From NCBI RefSeq assembly GCF_019132845.1, contig NZ_JAHSPR010000002.1, forward strand, positions 248,001 through 312,000: a stretch of DNA of 64,000 nucleotides, given 5' to 3'. The notes beneath the pieces are model-generated. The model saw nothing but the letters and a program-made list of their open reading frames with translations, was not told the DNA's origin and did no database searches. How positions within the stretch are numbered: position 1 is the stretch's first letter; each line of letters opens with the position of its first letter. The DNA comes from Advenella alkanexedens. Its GTDB lineage: Bacteria; Pseudomonadota; Gammaproteobacteria; Burkholderiales; Burkholderiaceae_B. Below are positions 16,093 through 27,481 of this stretch, one piece after another. Both the position numbers and the translations under genes were made by a program.

Positions 16093-17340
16093 ATGAGTCA
16101 GAAATATTCTATTTTCAGTCTGGTCCGCAATGGACTAAGTTATCACCGGAACTGGGAGCGCGCCTGGCGCAGTCCCGAACCTAAAAAAGAATACGATGTC
16201 GTGATTGTGGGTGGGGGCGGTCATGGCCTGGCAACGGCATACTACCTGGCTAAAGAGCATGGCATACGCAATGTGGCGGTGCTGGAAAAAGGCTGGTTGG
16301 GTGGTGGCAATACGGCCCGCAACACCACGATTGTGCGTTCCAATTATTTATGGGATGAAGCCGCGCTGCTGTATGAAAAATCCATGTCGCTGTGGGAAGA
16401 CCTGTCCCAGGACCTGAACTATAACGTCATGTTCAGCCAGCGTGGGGTGCTGAATCTGGCCCATACCTTGCAGGAAGTCCGTGATACGCAGCGTCGGGTC
16501 AATGCCAATCAACTTAACAATATCGATGCCCAGTTCCTGACCCCCCATCAGGTACAGGAGCTGGTTCCCCTTATCAATCTTAACAGCCGTTATCCGGTAC
16601 TGGGTGCCTCCTTTCAGCCACGTGGCGGAGTAGCCCGTCATGATGCCGTTGCCTGGGGATTTGCCCGGGCGGCCGATCACCGCGGGGTGGATATCATCCA
16701 GAATTGCGGAGTAACCGGTATTCGCCGTGAAAATGGTGCGGTAAGCGGTGTGGATACGGTCAAGGGATTCATCAAGGCCAAAAAAGTGGCGGTGGTCGTG
16801 GCGGGCAATTCCAGCGTGCTGGCCGAGATGGCCGGCATTCGCCTGCCTATCGAAAGCCATCCCCTGCAGGCCCTGGTGTCTGAATCCATCAAACCGATTA
16901 TCAATACGGTCATCATGTCCAATGCCGTGCATGCCTATATCAGCCAGTCCGACAAGGGCGACCTGGTGATTGGTGCCGGCATCGACCAATACACCGGCTA
17001 TGGACAACGTGGCAGCTTTCACACTATAGAAGGTACGCTGCAGGCGATTGTTGAAATGTTTCCGGTGCTTAGCCGCGTGCGCATGAACCGGCAGTGGGGC
17101 GGCATTGTGGATGTCACGCCCGACGCTTGCCCGATTATTTCAAAAACCGCGGTCAAGGGACTTTATTTCAACTGTGGCTGGGGAACCGGTGGCTTCAAGG
17201 CGACACCGGGCTCGGGCTGGGTATTTGCCCATACCGTGGCCAACGATACGCCGCATTCTTTGAACGCGGCGTTTTCCATTGACCGTTTTTATACTGGCCA
17301 TTTGATTGATGAGCACGGGGCTGCCGGTGTGGCCCACTAG
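16093..17340 (+). CDS. soxB: Sarcosine oxidase beta subunit
   Basis: 415 residues of the D-amino-acid-oxidase-like fold. [20 protein letters not shown] (residues 34-53) is the FAD-binding dinucleotide motif. The His of [12 protein letters not shown] (about His183) corresponds to the covalent FMN attachment site known in heterotetrameric sarcosine oxidase. The enzyme demethylates sarcosine to glycine, passing the methyl group to tetrahydrofolate and making H2O2. GAGGAAG precedes the ATG. It is the first gene of soxBDAG. Confidence 0.95.
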   Translation: MSQKYSIFSLVRNGLSYHRNWERAWRSPEPKKEYDVVIVGGGGHGLATAYYLAKEHGIRNVAVLEKGWLGGGNTARNTTIVRSNYLWDEAALLYEKSMSLWEDLSQDLNYNVMFSQRGVLNLAHTLQEVRDTQRRVNANQLNNIDAQFLTPHQVQELVPLINLNSRYPVLGASFQPRGGVARHDAVAWGFARAADHRGVDIIQNCGVTGIRRENGAVSGVDTVKGFIKAKKVAVVVAGNSSVLAEMAGIRLPIESHPLQALVSESIKPIINTVIMSNAVHAYISQSDKGDLVIGAGIDQYTGYGQRGSFHTIEGTLQAIVEMFPVLSRVRMNRQWGGIVDVTPDACPIISKTAVKGLYFNCGWGTGGFKATPGSGWVFAHTVANDTPHSLNAAFSIDRFYTGHLIDEHGAAGVAH

Positions 17341-17362
17341 TTCAAATCTGAAGGAAGAAGAT

Positions 17363-17638
17363 ATGCTGTTGATAAAATGCCCGTGGTGTGGAGAAAGGGC
17401 CGAATCCGAATTTGCAGCCGGTGGTGAGGCAGGTATTGTCCGGCCGGTCAACCCCGAATCGTTAAGCGATGAAGCATGGGGCGACTATCTTTTCATGCGT
17501 CAAAATAAACGTGGTCTGCAGCACGAGCAGTGGCAGCATATACATGGCTGCCGACGCTGGTTTACCGTGTATCGGGATACGGTCAGCTACGCTTTTCAGG
17601 AAGTGGCCGAGTCGGTCCGGGAAGGAGGCGCAGCATGA
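17363..17638 (+). CDS. soxD: Sarcosine oxidase delta subunit
   Basis: 91 residues from ATG 17363 (GGAAGAAG upstream). MLLIKCPWCGERAESEF carries Cys6 and Cys9. With the His of QHIHGC and its Cys these form the zinc site of the small delta subunit. RRWFTVYRDTVSYAF is the typical C-terminal half. It overlaps soxA by 4 bp (ATGA). Confidence 0.93.
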   Translation: MLLIKCPWCGERAESEFAAGGEAGIVRPVNPESLSDEAWGDYLFMRQNKRGLQHEQWQHIHGCRRWFTVYRDTVSYAFQEVAESVREGGAA

Positions 17639-20600
17639 GTCAATCGTTCAGGCTTAAGGAAGGTGGCCGGATCGACCGGCACCTTAAGATCCGTTTTCAG
17701 TTTAATGGAAAAAGTTATTACGGTTACGAGGGTGACACCCTGGCTTCTGCCCTGTTGGCCAACGGCGTGCATTTTGTGGCACGCAGCTGGAAATACCACC
17801 GGCCGCGCGGCATTATGACAGCCGGAGTTGAAGAGCCCAATGCGATTGTTCAGCTTGAAACCGGTGCCTATACCGTGCCCAATGCCAAGGCTACCGAGAT
17901 CCCGTTATATGACGACCTGCAAGCTGCCAGCGTGAATGTCAGCCCCAGTCTGGCGCAGGACAAAATGGCGGTTGTGCAAAAATTCTCCCGTTTTCTGCCG
18001 GCGGGTTTTTACTATAAAACCTTCATGTGGCCCAAAAAATACTGGCCCCGTTTCGAAGAAAAAATCCGTGATGCCGCGGGTTTGGGTGTGGCACCCAAGG
18101 CTCGTGATGCCGATCGCTATGATAAGCAGTTCATGCATGCCGATATTCTGGTGGTGGGGGCGGGGCCAGCAGGGCTTGCCGCAGCCCTGGCCGCTGGCAA
18201 GGGTGGTGCACGGGTCATCCTGCTCGATGAACAGGCACAGGCGGGTGGCTCTTTATTGTCTGGCGATGAAAACATTGATGGTATGAAGGCCGCGCAATGG
18301 GTCGATGGCATCATGCAGGATTTGGCCGACATGCCCAATGTGAAGGTTTTTTTGCGTACCACCGCTTTTGGCTACCAGGATCATAATCTGCTGACCGCCT
18401 GCCAGCGCTTGACCGATCACTTGCCTTTGGCTGAACGCAAGGGAACGCGTGAACGCATCCTGAAAATCAGGGCCCGTCAGGTTATTCTGGCGACAGGGGC
18501 TCACGAACGGCCCCTGGTTTTTGCCAATAATGATTTGCCGGGCATTATGCTTTCGGGGGCCATTGTCAGCTACGTCAACCGCTATGCGATTTTGCCGGGC
18601 AAGTCGGCCCTGATTTTCACCAACAATGATGAAGGATACCGGGCGGCCATTGCCCTTAAACAGCATGGTGCTGCCGTTACGGTGATTGATGCGCGGCCCG
18701 TGTCGGGGGGCACCTTGCCACAACGGGCCCATGCCATGGGTATTTCCATTCTTTTTGAGTCGGTGGTCCTGGAGGCCTTTAGCGAACAGTTTGACCATCA
18801 CATTGAAAAAGTCAGTGTGGCTGCTTACCGGAAAGGTCATCTGGGTGAGGTCGTGGCCACCTTGTGCTGCGATCTGCTGGGGGTGTCCGGTGGCTGGAAT
18901 CCGGTTGTGCATTTGTTTGCCCAGTCTGGTGGGAAAGCCACCTGGTCCGATGAAAAAGCCTGCTTTGTACCTGGTGATGCCGTGCAGAAGCAAGTCAGCG
19001 TGGGAGCCGCCAATGGCGACTTCCTGCTGGCTGAGGCGTTGGCCGGTGGCCAGCAGGCAGCCAATGATTGCCTTGCCAAGTTGGGTTTGCCGGCTGTGCA
19101 GCCTGTGGCCTGGGCGCTTGATGAATACCGGGAAAACGCCATTTTGCCTTTATGGCTGATTGGTGAGCGTGCGCAAATAGGCCAGGGTGAAAAGCAGTTT
19201 GTCGATTTCCAGAATGATGTGTCTGCGGCTGACATTTATCTGGCGGCGCGGGAGGGCTATCAGTCGGTGGAGCACGTCAAACGCTATACGGCATTGGGAT
19301 TTGGCACCGACCAGGGCAAACTGGGCAATATCAATGGCATGGCTATTCTGGCCGAAGCCCTGCAACAAACCATTGCGCAAACCGGCACCACGACTTTTAG
19401 GCCCAACTACACACCGGTTACGTTTGGTGCCATGGCCGGGCGTGAACTGGGTGATTTTTTTGAGCCGGTCCGGACTACTTGCATTCATGCCTGGCATGAG
19501 GCGCATGGCGCGGTCTTCGAGGACGTGGGTAACTGGAAGCGGCCTCTGTACTACGCGCCTGGCAATGAAGACATGCAGGCCGCAGTCAGGCGTGAATGCC
19601 TGGCCGTTCGTCATGGTGTGGGTATTCTGGATGCCTCCACCCTGGGCAAGATTGATGTCCAGGGCCCGGATGCCGCCGAATTCCTTAACCGTATGTATAC
19701 CAATGCCTGGAATAAGCTGGGCATAGGCAAATGCCGTTATGGGCTGATGCTTGATGAAAACGGCATGGTTTTTGATGATGGGGTGAACATCCGTCTGGGC
19801 GAGAATCATTATTTGCTGAGCACGACCACTGGTGGCGCGTCCCGGGTGATGCAGTGGATGGAAAAATGGTTGCAAACTGAATGGCCCGAGCTGAAGGTGC
19901 ATCTGGCTTCGCTTACCGATCATTATTCCACCTTTGCCGTGGCCGGGCCCAATGCCCGTAAAGTACTGCAAAAAGTGTGCTGCGACATTGATTTTGCGGC
20001 CGGGCAATTTCCGTTCATGAGTTTCCGTGAAGGCAGCATTATGAACGTTCCGGTTCGTATCATGCGGATCAGTTTTTCAGGTGAACTTTGTTATGAAGTG
20101 AATGTGCCTTCCAATTATGGCAGGGCGGTTTGGGATACCCTGATCCAGGCCGGCCAGGAGTTTGAGATTACCCCTTATGGTACTGAAGCCATGCATGTCC
20201 TGCGGGCTGAAAAGGGTTTCATTATTGTGGGCCAGGATACCGACGGCTCCATGACGCCTGCCGATCTGGGCATGGACGGCCTGGTGGCCAAAACCAAGGA
20301 CTTCATTGGTAAACGCTCCTTAAGCCGAAGTCATACCGCTGGCAGCGGGCGTAAACAGTTTGTGGGGCTGAAGGCAGAAGATCCACAGCAGGTTTTGCCC
20401 GAAGGCGCGCAAGTCTTGCTGGAAGAAACCGAACAGCGCCCGGCTCCCATGCTGGGGCACGTGACTTCCAGTTATTACAGCCCGGTCCTGGACCGCTCAA
20501 TCGCCCTGGGGGTTGTCCGGGATGGCTTCAGTCTGATGGGGTCAACTGTTGTTGTGTGGTCGGCGCAAACCGGTTTTATAAAGGCACAGGTTTGCAGTCC

Positions 20601-20643
20601 GGTCTTTTTTGATGAAGAAGGGAGCCGTCAGCATGCAGCTTGA
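17635..20643 (+). CDS. soxA: Sarcosine oxidase alpha subunit
   Basis: 1002 residues. The N-terminal ferredoxin-like domain has GYEGDTLASALLANG and then RSWKYHRPRGIMTAG (about 30-60). The NAD-binding domain begins ILVVGAGPAGLAAALAAG (about 169-186). The C-terminal half, from about residue 615 (CIHAWHEAHGAVFEDVGNW), is a GcvT-like folate-binding aminomethyltransferase domain that receives the methyl group. Start ATG 17635 was chosen because it overlaps the soxD stop and has GGAGG upstream; the longer in-frame extension would run through soxD. Confidence 0.95.
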   Translation: MSQSFRLKEGGRIDRHLKIRFQFNGKSYYGYEGDTLASALLANGVHFVARSWKYHRPRGIMTAGVEEPNAIVQLETGAYTVPNAKATEIPLYDDLQAASVNVSPSLAQDKMAVVQKFSRFLPAGFYYKTFMWPKKYWPRFEEKIRDAAGLGVAPKARDADRYDKQFMHADILVVGAGPAGLAAALAAGKGGARVILLDEQAQAGGSLLSGDENIDGMKAAQWVDGIMQDLADMPNVKVFLRTTAFGYQDHNLLTACQRLTDHLPLAERKGTRERILKIRARQVILATGAHERPLVFANNDLPGIMLSGAIVSYVNRYAILPGKSALIFTNNDEGYRAAIALKQHGAAVTVIDARPVSGGTLPQRAHAMGISILFESVVLEAFSEQFDHHIEKVSVAAYRKGHLGEVVATLCCDLLGVSGGWNPVVHLFAQSGGKATWSDEKACFVPGDAVQKQVSVGAANGDFLLAEALAGGQQAANDCLAKLGLPAVQPVAWALDEYRENAILPLWLIGERAQIGQGEKQFVDFQNDVSAADIYLAAREGYQSVEHVKRYTALGFGTDQGKLGNINGMAILAEALQQTIAQTGTTTFRPNYTPVTFGAMAGRELGDFFEPVRTTCIHAWHEAHGAVFEDVGNWKRPLYYAPGNEDMQAAVRRECLAVRHGVGILDASTLGKIDVQGPDAAEFLNRMYTNAWNKLGIGKCRYGLMLDENGMVFDDGVNIRLGENHYLLSTTTGGASRVMQWMEKWLQTEWPELKVHLASLTDHYSTFAVAGPNARKVLQKVCCDIDFAAGQFPFMSFREGSIMNVPVRIMRISFSGELCYEVNVPSNYGRAVWDTLIQAGQEFEITPYGTEAMHVLRAEKGFIIVGQDTDGSMTPADLGMDGLVAKTKDFIGKRSLSRSHTAGSGRKQFVGLKAEDPQQVLPEGAQVLLEETEQRPAPMLGHVTSSYYSPVLDRSIALGVVRDGFSLMGSTVVVWSAQTGFIKAQVCSPVFFDEEGSRQHAA

Positions 20644-21232
20644 TGTGAATATGCAATCACCATTGATTAATGTGCCGGGTTTGCTGGAAGAGGCTGCCGG
20701 CAAGGCACCTGATAAGTTTCTTTTAAGGGAATTGCCGTTTCGTGAGTTACTGAATGTCCGGGCTGACCTTGCAGATGCCAATGTTGTCCGGGTTTTGGGT
20801 AATTCATTTAATCTTCAATTTCCCGTGCAGCCCAATACGGTTGTGGATAATGACCGATATGTGATCTGGTGGCTGGGGCCCGATGAGTGGCTGGCCCAGT
20901 CAGTCGCGCCAGTTGATATGCCGGCACCGGTTGATGAAATCCAGGCTTTGTTGACGGGTTCGTTTGCCCGGGTGCTTGATGTCAGCAGTGGCTACACCTT
21001 GCTGCATTTAAGTGGCAGCATGGCCACAGATGTGCTTAACAAAGGCTGTCCGCTGGATTTTGATGCCAGCGTGTTTGGCAAGGGGCAGTGTGCCCAGTCG
21101 CATTTTTTCAAGGCGGATATTGCCGTCAGGCCAGTGCCAAGTGGCTGGCATGTATTGGTACGCAGGAGTTTTGCCGAATATACGGTAAGAATGCTGCTGG
21201 ATGCAGCGTACGATTATTATTTGCCGTCTTGA
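20633..21232 (+). CDS. soxG: Sarcosine oxidase gamma subunit
   Basis: 199 residues from ATG 20633 with GAAGGGAG 8 nt upstream; it overlaps the end of soxA by 11 bp. WWLGPDEWL (about 80-88) and DVSSGYTLLHLSGSMATDVL (about 115-134) are typical of SoxG, a GcvT-related subunit without its own cofactor. It is last in the operon, and a strong terminator follows. glyA, purU and folD, which accompany soxBDAG in many genomes, are absent. Confidence 0.92.
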   Translation: MQLDVNMQSPLINVPGLLEEAAGKAPDKFLLRELPFRELLNVRADLADANVVRVLGNSFNLQFPVQPNTVVDNDRYVIWWLGPDEWLAQSVAPVDMPAPVDEIQALLTGSFARVLDVSSGYTLLHLSGSMATDVLNKGCPLDFDASVFGKGQCAQSHFFKADIAVRPVPSGWHVLVRRSFAEYTVRMLLDAAYDYYLPS

Positions 21233-21283
21233 GCTAAGTGTTTTTTCTCGCTGTCACAGGGTGGTTTCACCGCAGGCCGATAA

Positions 21284-21322
21284 AAAAACAGCCGTTCATT
21301 AATACAATGAACGGCTGTTTTT
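21284..21322. terminator. Bidirectional terminator between soxG and gatB
   Basis: AAAAACAGCCGTTCATT pairs perfectly with AATGAACGGCTGTTTTT over a 5-nt loop. It serves the convergent sox operon and gat operon. Confidence 0.92.
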
Positions 21323-21344
21323 GGCGGGATATGGCTATAAAAAC

Positions 21345-22799
21345 TTAACCCAGTTTTTCCTTAAGGATTTCATTCACCTGGGTTGGGTTGGCCTTACCTT
21401 TGGCCGCTTTCATGACTTTACCCACTAAAGAGTTGAAGGCTTTTTGTTTGCCGGCCCTGTATTCCTCAATGGTTTCAGGGTTGGCTGCCAGCACTTCGTC
21501 AATCATGGTGGCAATGGCGCCGCTGTCGCTGATTTGTTTCAGGCCTTTGGCCTCGATAATGGCATCGGCATCGCGATTGTGTTCACCGGCCCACATATCG
21601 GCAAATACATCACGCGCGATTTTGTTGGAAATGGTGTTGTCAATAATGCGAAGCAGCATTTTGGCCAGTTGTTCGGGGCTGACGGGGCTGTTTTCAATGT
21701 CCAGCTCATCACGGTTAAGCGCGCCCGACAGTTCACTCATGATCCAGTTGGAAGCCAGTTTGGCATGGCCTTCGGGCAGTGCCTTGATGGTGTCTTCAAA
21801 GTAGTCAGAGATGGCGCGGGAAACGGTTAACTGTGCAGCATCATAGGCGGGCAGGCCCAGATCGCTGCAGTAGCGTTCGCGGCGGGCAGCGGGCAGTTCG
21901 GGCATGCTGGCCTGCACACGGTCTTTCCATTCCTGTGAAATGACCAGTGGTGGCAGGTCGGGATCGGGGAAGTAGCGGTAGTCGTGGGCATCTTCCTTGG
22001 TACGCATGCTGCGGGTTTCATCTTTTGCGTCATCGTACAGGCGGGTTTCCTGGATCACGGTGCCACCGTCCTCGATCAGTTCAATCTGGCGGCGGGCCTC
22101 GTACAGGATGGCGCGCTCAAGGAAGCGGAAAGAGTTGACGTTCTTGATTTCGGCACGGGTACCGAATTCTTTTTGGCCAACGGGACGCACGGAAACGTTG
22201 GCGTCGATGCGGAACGAACCTTCTTGCAGGTTGCCATCGCAAATACCCAGCCAGACTACCAGGCCATGCAGGGTTTTTGCATAGGCGACAGCTTCGGCGG
22301 CCGAACGCAGTTCAGGTTCGGTCACGATTTCCAGCAAGGGCGTGCCGGTGCGGTTTAAGTCAATCCCGGTAGACAGTTCACCCAGCGGACCAATGAAGTC
22401 ATCGTGCAGGGATTTACCGGCATCTTCTTCAAGGTGGGCCCGGGTCAGGTTAAGGGTTTTTTCTTCTTTTCCGACAAAGTAGGAAATTTTTCCGCCCACC
22501 ACCACAGGCAGTTCGTACTGGCTGATTTGATAGTTTTTGGGCAAGTCGGGGTAGAAGTAGTTTTTACGGGCAAACACCGAGCGCGGTGCGACTTCGGCAC
22601 CAATGGCCAGGCCAAAACGGATGGCCTTTTCGACGGCCGATTTGTTCATGACCGGCAGGCTGCCGGGCAGGGCCATGTCAACCACATTGGCTTGCGTGTT
22701 GGGAGCGGCACCAAAAGCGGTGCTGCTGCCTGAAAAGATTTTGGATTTTGTGGAAAGCTGTACATGCGTTTCCAGACCAATGACAATTTCCCAATTCAT
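21345..22799 (-). CDS. gatB: Asp-tRNA(Asn)/Glu-tRNA(Gln) amidotransferase subunit B
   Basis: 484 residues, full length. [20 protein letters not shown] (residues 6-25), [16 protein letters not shown] and [10 protein letters not shown] are signature stretches of the kinase/tRNA-binding cradle. The GatB/YqeY tail ([16 protein letters not shown] to the end) grips the tRNA. It phosphorylates the mischarged aminoacyl-tRNA before amidation by GatA. It overlaps gatA by one base. Confidence 0.95.
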   Translation of the reverse strand: MNWEIVIGLETHVQLSTKSKIFSGSSTAFGAAPNTQANVVDMALPGSLPVMNKSAVEKAIRFGLAIGAEVAPRSVFARKNYFYPDLPKNYQISQYELPVVVGGKISYFVGKEEKTLNLTRAHLEEDAGKSLHDDFIGPLGELSTGIDLNRTGTPLLEIVTEPELRSAAEAVAYAKTLHGLVVWLGICDGNLQEGSFRIDANVSVRPVGQKEFGTRAEIKNVNSFRFLERAILYEARRQIELIEDGGTVIQETRLYDDAKDETRSMRTKEDAHDYRYFPDPDLPPLVISQEWKDRVQASMPELPAARRERYCSDLGLPAYDAAQLTVSRAISDYFEDTIKALPEGHAKLASNWIMSELSGALNRDELDIENSPVSPEQLAKMLLRIIDNTISNKIARDVFADMWAGEHNRDADAIIEAKGLKQISDSGAIATMIDEVLAANPETIEEYRAGKQKAFNSLVGKVMKAAKGKANPTQVNEILKEKLG

Positions 22800-24331
22800 T
22801 ATTTGATTTCCGGTTTACGTGTATGCCAGTCAGTGTGTTGCTGGAAGCGATCTGCAATGGCAAGGATTTGACCTTCATTGAAGTAGTTGCCGATAATTTG
22901 CAGCCCTATGGGACGGTTGCCATTGGCACCGCCAAATCCGCAAGGAATGGACATGGCCGGCAAGCCTGCCATGCTGATCCCCAGGGTAAAAATGTCGGCC
23001 AGCCAGTCGGCGGTCAGGTCATCGCGGTTTTCACCAATGTTTTTGGCCACGTTGGGGCTGACGGGACCCATGATGACATCGCATTGCGTGGCAAAGGCGG
23101 CCTGGAAGTCGTTGGCAATAAGGCGGCGGATCCGTTGCGCCTGCAGGTAGTAGGCATCGTAGTAGCCTTGTGACAGAACATAAGTGCCGATCATGATGCG
23201 ACGCTGCACTTCGGGGCCAAAGGCCTCTGAGCGAGAGCGGCTGGTCATGTCTTCAAGGCCCTTGTATTCTTTGGCGCGGTAGCCGTAGCGCACGCCATCG
23301 TAACGGGACAGGTTGCTGGAGGCCTCGGCCGGTGCAAGTACGTAGTAAGCAGGGATGGACAGCTCGGTGCGAGGCAGGGAAATTTCAACCCGTTCGGCAC
23401 CCAGGGCTTCGTATTGCTGCAGGGCGGCTTCAATGGCACTGGCGACATCGGCAGACAGGCCCGGGCCAAAAAACTCTTTGGGTACGCCAATGCGCAAGCC
23501 TTTCAGAGGAAGGCTTCCTTGAGCGTTCTGGCTGGCCAGGGTGTCGAGGTAGGCCTGCTTGACCCTTCCCTGGCGGTTGGGGGTTCCATCGCAGGTTTCA
23601 ATGCTGGTGGAGTCGCGCTCGTCGAAAGCGCTGATGACATCAAGCAGCTCAACCAGGTCCTGGGCGCTGCCGGCAATCGGACCGGCCTGATCAAGGCTGG
23701 AGCCGTAAGCGATCATGCCAAAACGGGATACCGTGCCATAAGTGGGCTTGATACCGCTGACGCCGCACATGGCTGATGGCTGGCGAACCGAGCCGCCGGT
23801 ATCGGTGCCGGTGGTTGCCAGTACAATACCGGCGGCCACCGCGGCGGCTGAGCCACCCGATGAACCACCCGGAACCGCGTTGGTATCCCAGGGGTTAAGA
23901 CAGGGGCCGAAGGCCGAGTTTTCATTGCCTGAGCCCATGGCGAATTCATCGCAATTGAGCTTGCCAATGTTGACAGTTCCCGCGTTGTTCAGGTGCTCGA
24001 CAACAGTGGCATCAAAGGGGCTGGTATAGTTTTCAAGCATTTTGCTGCCAGCCGTGGTGCGCCACTGGCGGGTTACAAAAACGTCTTTGTGGGCAATTGG
24101 AATGCCGGTCAGTAACTGTTGTTTACCTTCGGCAATGCGCTGGTCGGCTTCTTTGGCTTGTGCCAGCGTGGCTTCGGGGTTGATATCCAGAAAAATATTC
24201 AGGTGTTTGGTGGCATGGGCACGGTCAAGTGCCGCCTGTGCAAGTTCGGTTGCGCTAACCTGCTTGCTGTCCAGTGCCTTGCGCATTTGGGCAATACTGG
24301 AAAAAGTGTAAGGGGAAGTTGTATTGCTCAT
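22799..24331 (-). CDS. gatA: Asp-tRNA(Asn)/Glu-tRNA(Gln) amidotransferase subunit A
   Basis: 510 residues of the amidase-signature family. The Ser-cisSer-Lys triad is visible as Lys82 (IAHKDVF), Ser157 (GGSSGG) and Ser181 (DTGGSVRQP). It releases ammonia from glutamine and feeds it to GatB. It is the middle gene of gatCAB, starting 2 bp after gatC. Its presence suggests indirect charging of Asn- and/or Gln-tRNA in this organism. Confidence 0.96.
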   Translation of the reverse strand: MSNTTSPYTFSSIAQMRKALDSKQVSATELAQAALDRAHATKHLNIFLDINPEATLAQAKEADQRIAEGKQQLLTGIPIAHKDVFVTRQWRTTAGSKMLENYTSPFDATVVEHLNNAGTVNIGKLNCDEFAMGSGNENSAFGPCLNPWDTNAVPGGSSGGSAAAVAAGIVLATTGTDTGGSVRQPSAMCGVSGIKPTYGTVSRFGMIAYGSSLDQAGPIAGSAQDLVELLDVISAFDERDSTSIETCDGTPNRQGRVKQAYLDTLASQNAQGSLPLKGLRIGVPKEFFGPGLSADVASAIEAALQQYEALGAERVEISLPRTELSIPAYYVLAPAEASSNLSRYDGVRYGYRAKEYKGLEDMTSRSRSEAFGPEVQRRIMIGTYVLSQGYYDAYYLQAQRIRRLIANDFQAAFATQCDVIMGPVSPNVAKNIGENRDDLTADWLADIFTLGISMAGLPAMSIPCGFGGANGNRPIGLQIIGNYFNEGQILAIADRFQQHTDWHTRKPEIK

Positions 24332-24333
24332 GA

Positions 24334-24642
24334 TTACTCGATAACTTTAGGGACCAGGAATAAGCCGTTTTCGGTGGCTGGGGCATTGGCCAGCAGGGTG
24401 GCGCGTACGGATTCGGAGCTGGTTTCGGTAATAACGTCTTCACGCAATCTGAGTGTTATGTCTTCATGTGCGGATAATGGATGGGCAAGAGGCTCGATAC
24501 CGGTTGTATCCACGGATTGCAGCTTTTCGATAAGTCCCAGAATATTATTCAGTTCGTTCAGGGTCTGCTCTTTTTTTTCAGGAGTCAGTTCCAGTCGTGC
24601 CAGGCGCGAAATACGCGTTACATCTTCTAGGGAGAGTGACAT
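24334..24642 (-). CDS. gatC: Asp-tRNA(Asn)/Glu-tRNA(Gln) amidotransferase subunit C
   Basis: 102 residues from the ATG at 24640-24642 ([20 protein letters not shown]). The longer reading upstream is hydrophobic, AT-rich non-coding sequence and does not belong to the family. [20 protein letters not shown] and the C-terminal LVPKVIE are typical. GatC wraps around and stabilises GatAB. Confidence 0.93.
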   Translation of the reverse strand: MSLSLEDVTRISRLARLELTPEKKEQTLNELNNILGLIEKLQSVDTTGIEPLAHPLSAHEDITLRLREDVITETSSESVRATLLANAPATENGLFLVPKVIE

Positions 24643-24776
24643 ATAATTCTTGCGATATAAAAAATAAAAAGAAAAAAGGGATATACAAAAAATAAAGTAA
24701 AAAACTGTGGATTTCAGTAAAGAAAACAGCACCAGGTTACAAAGAAAACAATGTGTTGGCGCACTAAATCCGTTAG

Positions 24777-24805
24777 TTGGCAGCAATTTTCAGTTATTAT
24801 TATAA
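24777..24805 (+). promoter_or_regulatory. Candidate sigma-70 promoter for mreB
   Basis: TTGGCA (24777-24782) and TTATAA (24800-24805) are separated by 17 bp, in the divergent gap between gatC and mreB, about 75 bp before the mreB ATG. It is the best -35/-10 pair in that gap, but AT-richness makes chance matches likely. Confidence 0.4.
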
Positions 24806-24860
24806 GTTATCTTAATCGTTATGTGCGCTGGGCTTGTCGCTGCGCTTTTATCTCCCCTAA

Positions 24861-25925
<1,065 letters not shown>

Positions 25926-26012
25926 ATCCCCTGGCAACTGAATTTTTCATCGGGCCATGCCTGTCCGGAATGGCCCGCTCCATGTTGTTGTTCTTCTTCC
26001 CACGGTTGTTTT

Positions 26013-26921
26013 ATGCAGCAGAACAGATCAATCCGCTTATTCAAACATGGGCCGGCTGCAGAGGTAAGACTGTTTTTTCTTGTCTTGTTATGTTTTGGGT
26101 TGATGATTACCGATTCCGGCTGGCGGGTACTTGATCCCATTCGGCAGGCTACCGCAGTTGTCCTGTATCCATTTCAGAAAGCAGCCTTGTGGCCACGTGA
26201 TGTCGTCGCCAAATTCAATGACTGGTCCAATATTGTGGCCGTTGCCAAGCAGGAAAGCGAGGCATTGCAGCATCAACGCATAGAACTGGCACAAATTTCG
26301 GCCCATGCGGCACAGATGGCAGCTGAAAATATTCAGTTGCGCCGTTTGCTGGGTATTAAAAACACGGCCCAGACGCCATCGGTGGCCGTGGAAATTCTGT
26401 ATACGGCACCCAACCCCCTGAACCAGACCATGGTGCTTACCAAAGGCAGTAACCATGGGATAGAGCCCGGCATGCCGGTTATTGGTGAAGGCGGGGTGGT
26501 GGGGCAAATTCGCAGGGTAACCGCCATGACATCGGAAGCGGCCCTGATTACCGATGAAAAAGTTTCCATTCCGGCCATGGTATTGCGCAATGGCTTGCGG
26601 GTCATTGTGTTTGGTTCCGGGCAGGGGGGCAAGCTTGAAGTCAGGTATTTGTCCATGGATGCCGATATCAGGGTGGGTGACAGCCTGACAACCAGTGGTA
26701 TTGGCGGTATATATCCGGCAGGGTTGTCGATTGGTACCGTGACTTCCATTGAAGCCAATTCGGCTGAAGGGTTTGTACGGGCGATTGCCGAACCTTCGGC
26801 TCACCCCGAACGCTACCGCCACTTTCTGGTTCTGCTGGTGCCTACCGATGAGGTTCCGGGAAAAGATGAGCTTGATATTTTGGCCAAGGCGCCAACCACT
26901 AAAAAATACGGCAAAAATTGA
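26013..26921 (+). CDS. mreC: Rod shape-determining protein MreC
   Basis: 302 residues. One N-terminal membrane segment (VRLFFLVLLCFGLMITDS, about 18-35) is followed by a coiled-coil stretch (residues 75-115, ending ENIQLRRLLGIKN). Then come the periplasmic beta domains (VLTKGSNHGIEPGMPVIGEG, about 138-157). It bridges MreB and PBP2/RodA. The C-terminal tail is short, ending near residue 302. Confidence 0.94.
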   Translation: MQQNRSIRLFKHGPAAEVRLFFLVLLCFGLMITDSGWRVLDPIRQATAVVLYPFQKAALWPRDVVAKFNDWSNIVAVAKQESEALQHQRIELAQISAHAAQMAAENIQLRRLLGIKNTAQTPSVAVEILYTAPNPLNQTMVLTKGSNHGIEPGMPVIGEGGVVGQIRRVTAMTSEAALITDEKVSIPAMVLRNGLRVIVFGSGQGGKLEVRYLSMDADIRVGDSLTTSGIGGIYPAGLSIGTVTSIEANSAEGFVRAIAEPSAHPERYRHFLVLLVPTDEVPGKDELDILAKAPTTKKYGKN

Positions 26922-26924
26922 TTC

Positions 26925-27461
26925 ATGGCGAATAAAAACCTGAAATCGCTGCAACCGCTGCAATCCACCCATTATTCTTACATGGTCAATCCCGTGTATG
27001 GCTGGGGCACGATTGTATTTGTCTGGATGGCATCCATGCTCCCCTGGCGCAGCTGGGAGGGCTCTCCTGATTTGCTGATTCTGGTCCTGGCATTCTGGTG
27101 TGCGCATGAAGTAAGGGGAGTGGGTCTGCTTGCCGCCTTTTGCTTTGGCTTCCTGATGGATGTCCATGACATGAATATCCTGGGTGAACATGCCCTGACT
27201 TATGTGTTGATCATTTACGGTACCTTGAGGATTCGTAAACGAATGATGCGGTTCGGGGTCATTAGCCAGCTTATTCACATGTTTCCGATTTTTGTTCTCG
27301 CGCCTATTCCCAGTCGCCTGATGCAGGCGTGGTTTGCCGGTGTCTGGCCCGGTTGGCTCTGGATTTGGTCCGGTGTGATTACAGGGGTGTTGTGGCTGGC
27401 TGCCGATCTTATCCTGAAACTGCCATTGCGTCCGGTGGAAGACGATGATGCAACCATTTAA
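26925..27461 (+). CDS. mreD: Rod shape-determining protein MreD
   Basis: 178 residues with about five membrane helices, including TIVFVWMASMLPW, GLLAAFCFGFLMDVHD and LWIWSGVITGVLWLAADLIL. FLMDVHDMNILGEHAL (without gaps) is typical of MreD in betaproteobacteria. It starts 3 bp after mreC and forms the membrane part of the elongasome. Confidence 0.93.
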   Translation: MANKNLKSLQPLQSTHYSYMVNPVYGWGTIVFVWMASMLPWRSWEGSPDLLILVLAFWCAHEVRGVGLLAAFCFGFLMDVHDMNILGEHALTYVLIIYGTLRIRKRMMRFGVISQLIHMFPIFVLAPIPSRLMQAWFAGVWPGWLWIWSGVITGVLWLAADLILKLPLRPVEDDDATI

Positions 27462-27481
27462 CCTTATGGCAGGAAAGATCT

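Noticed and set aside
19150-20007. A 285-codon open frame on the minus strand inside soxA
   Set aside because: It lies wholly antisense to the GcvT-like half of SoxA and has the same biased shadow composition.
26088-27278. A 396-codon open frame on the minus strand across mreC and mreD
   Set aside because: It is antisense to two clearly conserved genes, its peptide is rich in His, Gln and Asn typical of shadow frames, and it has no ribosome site.
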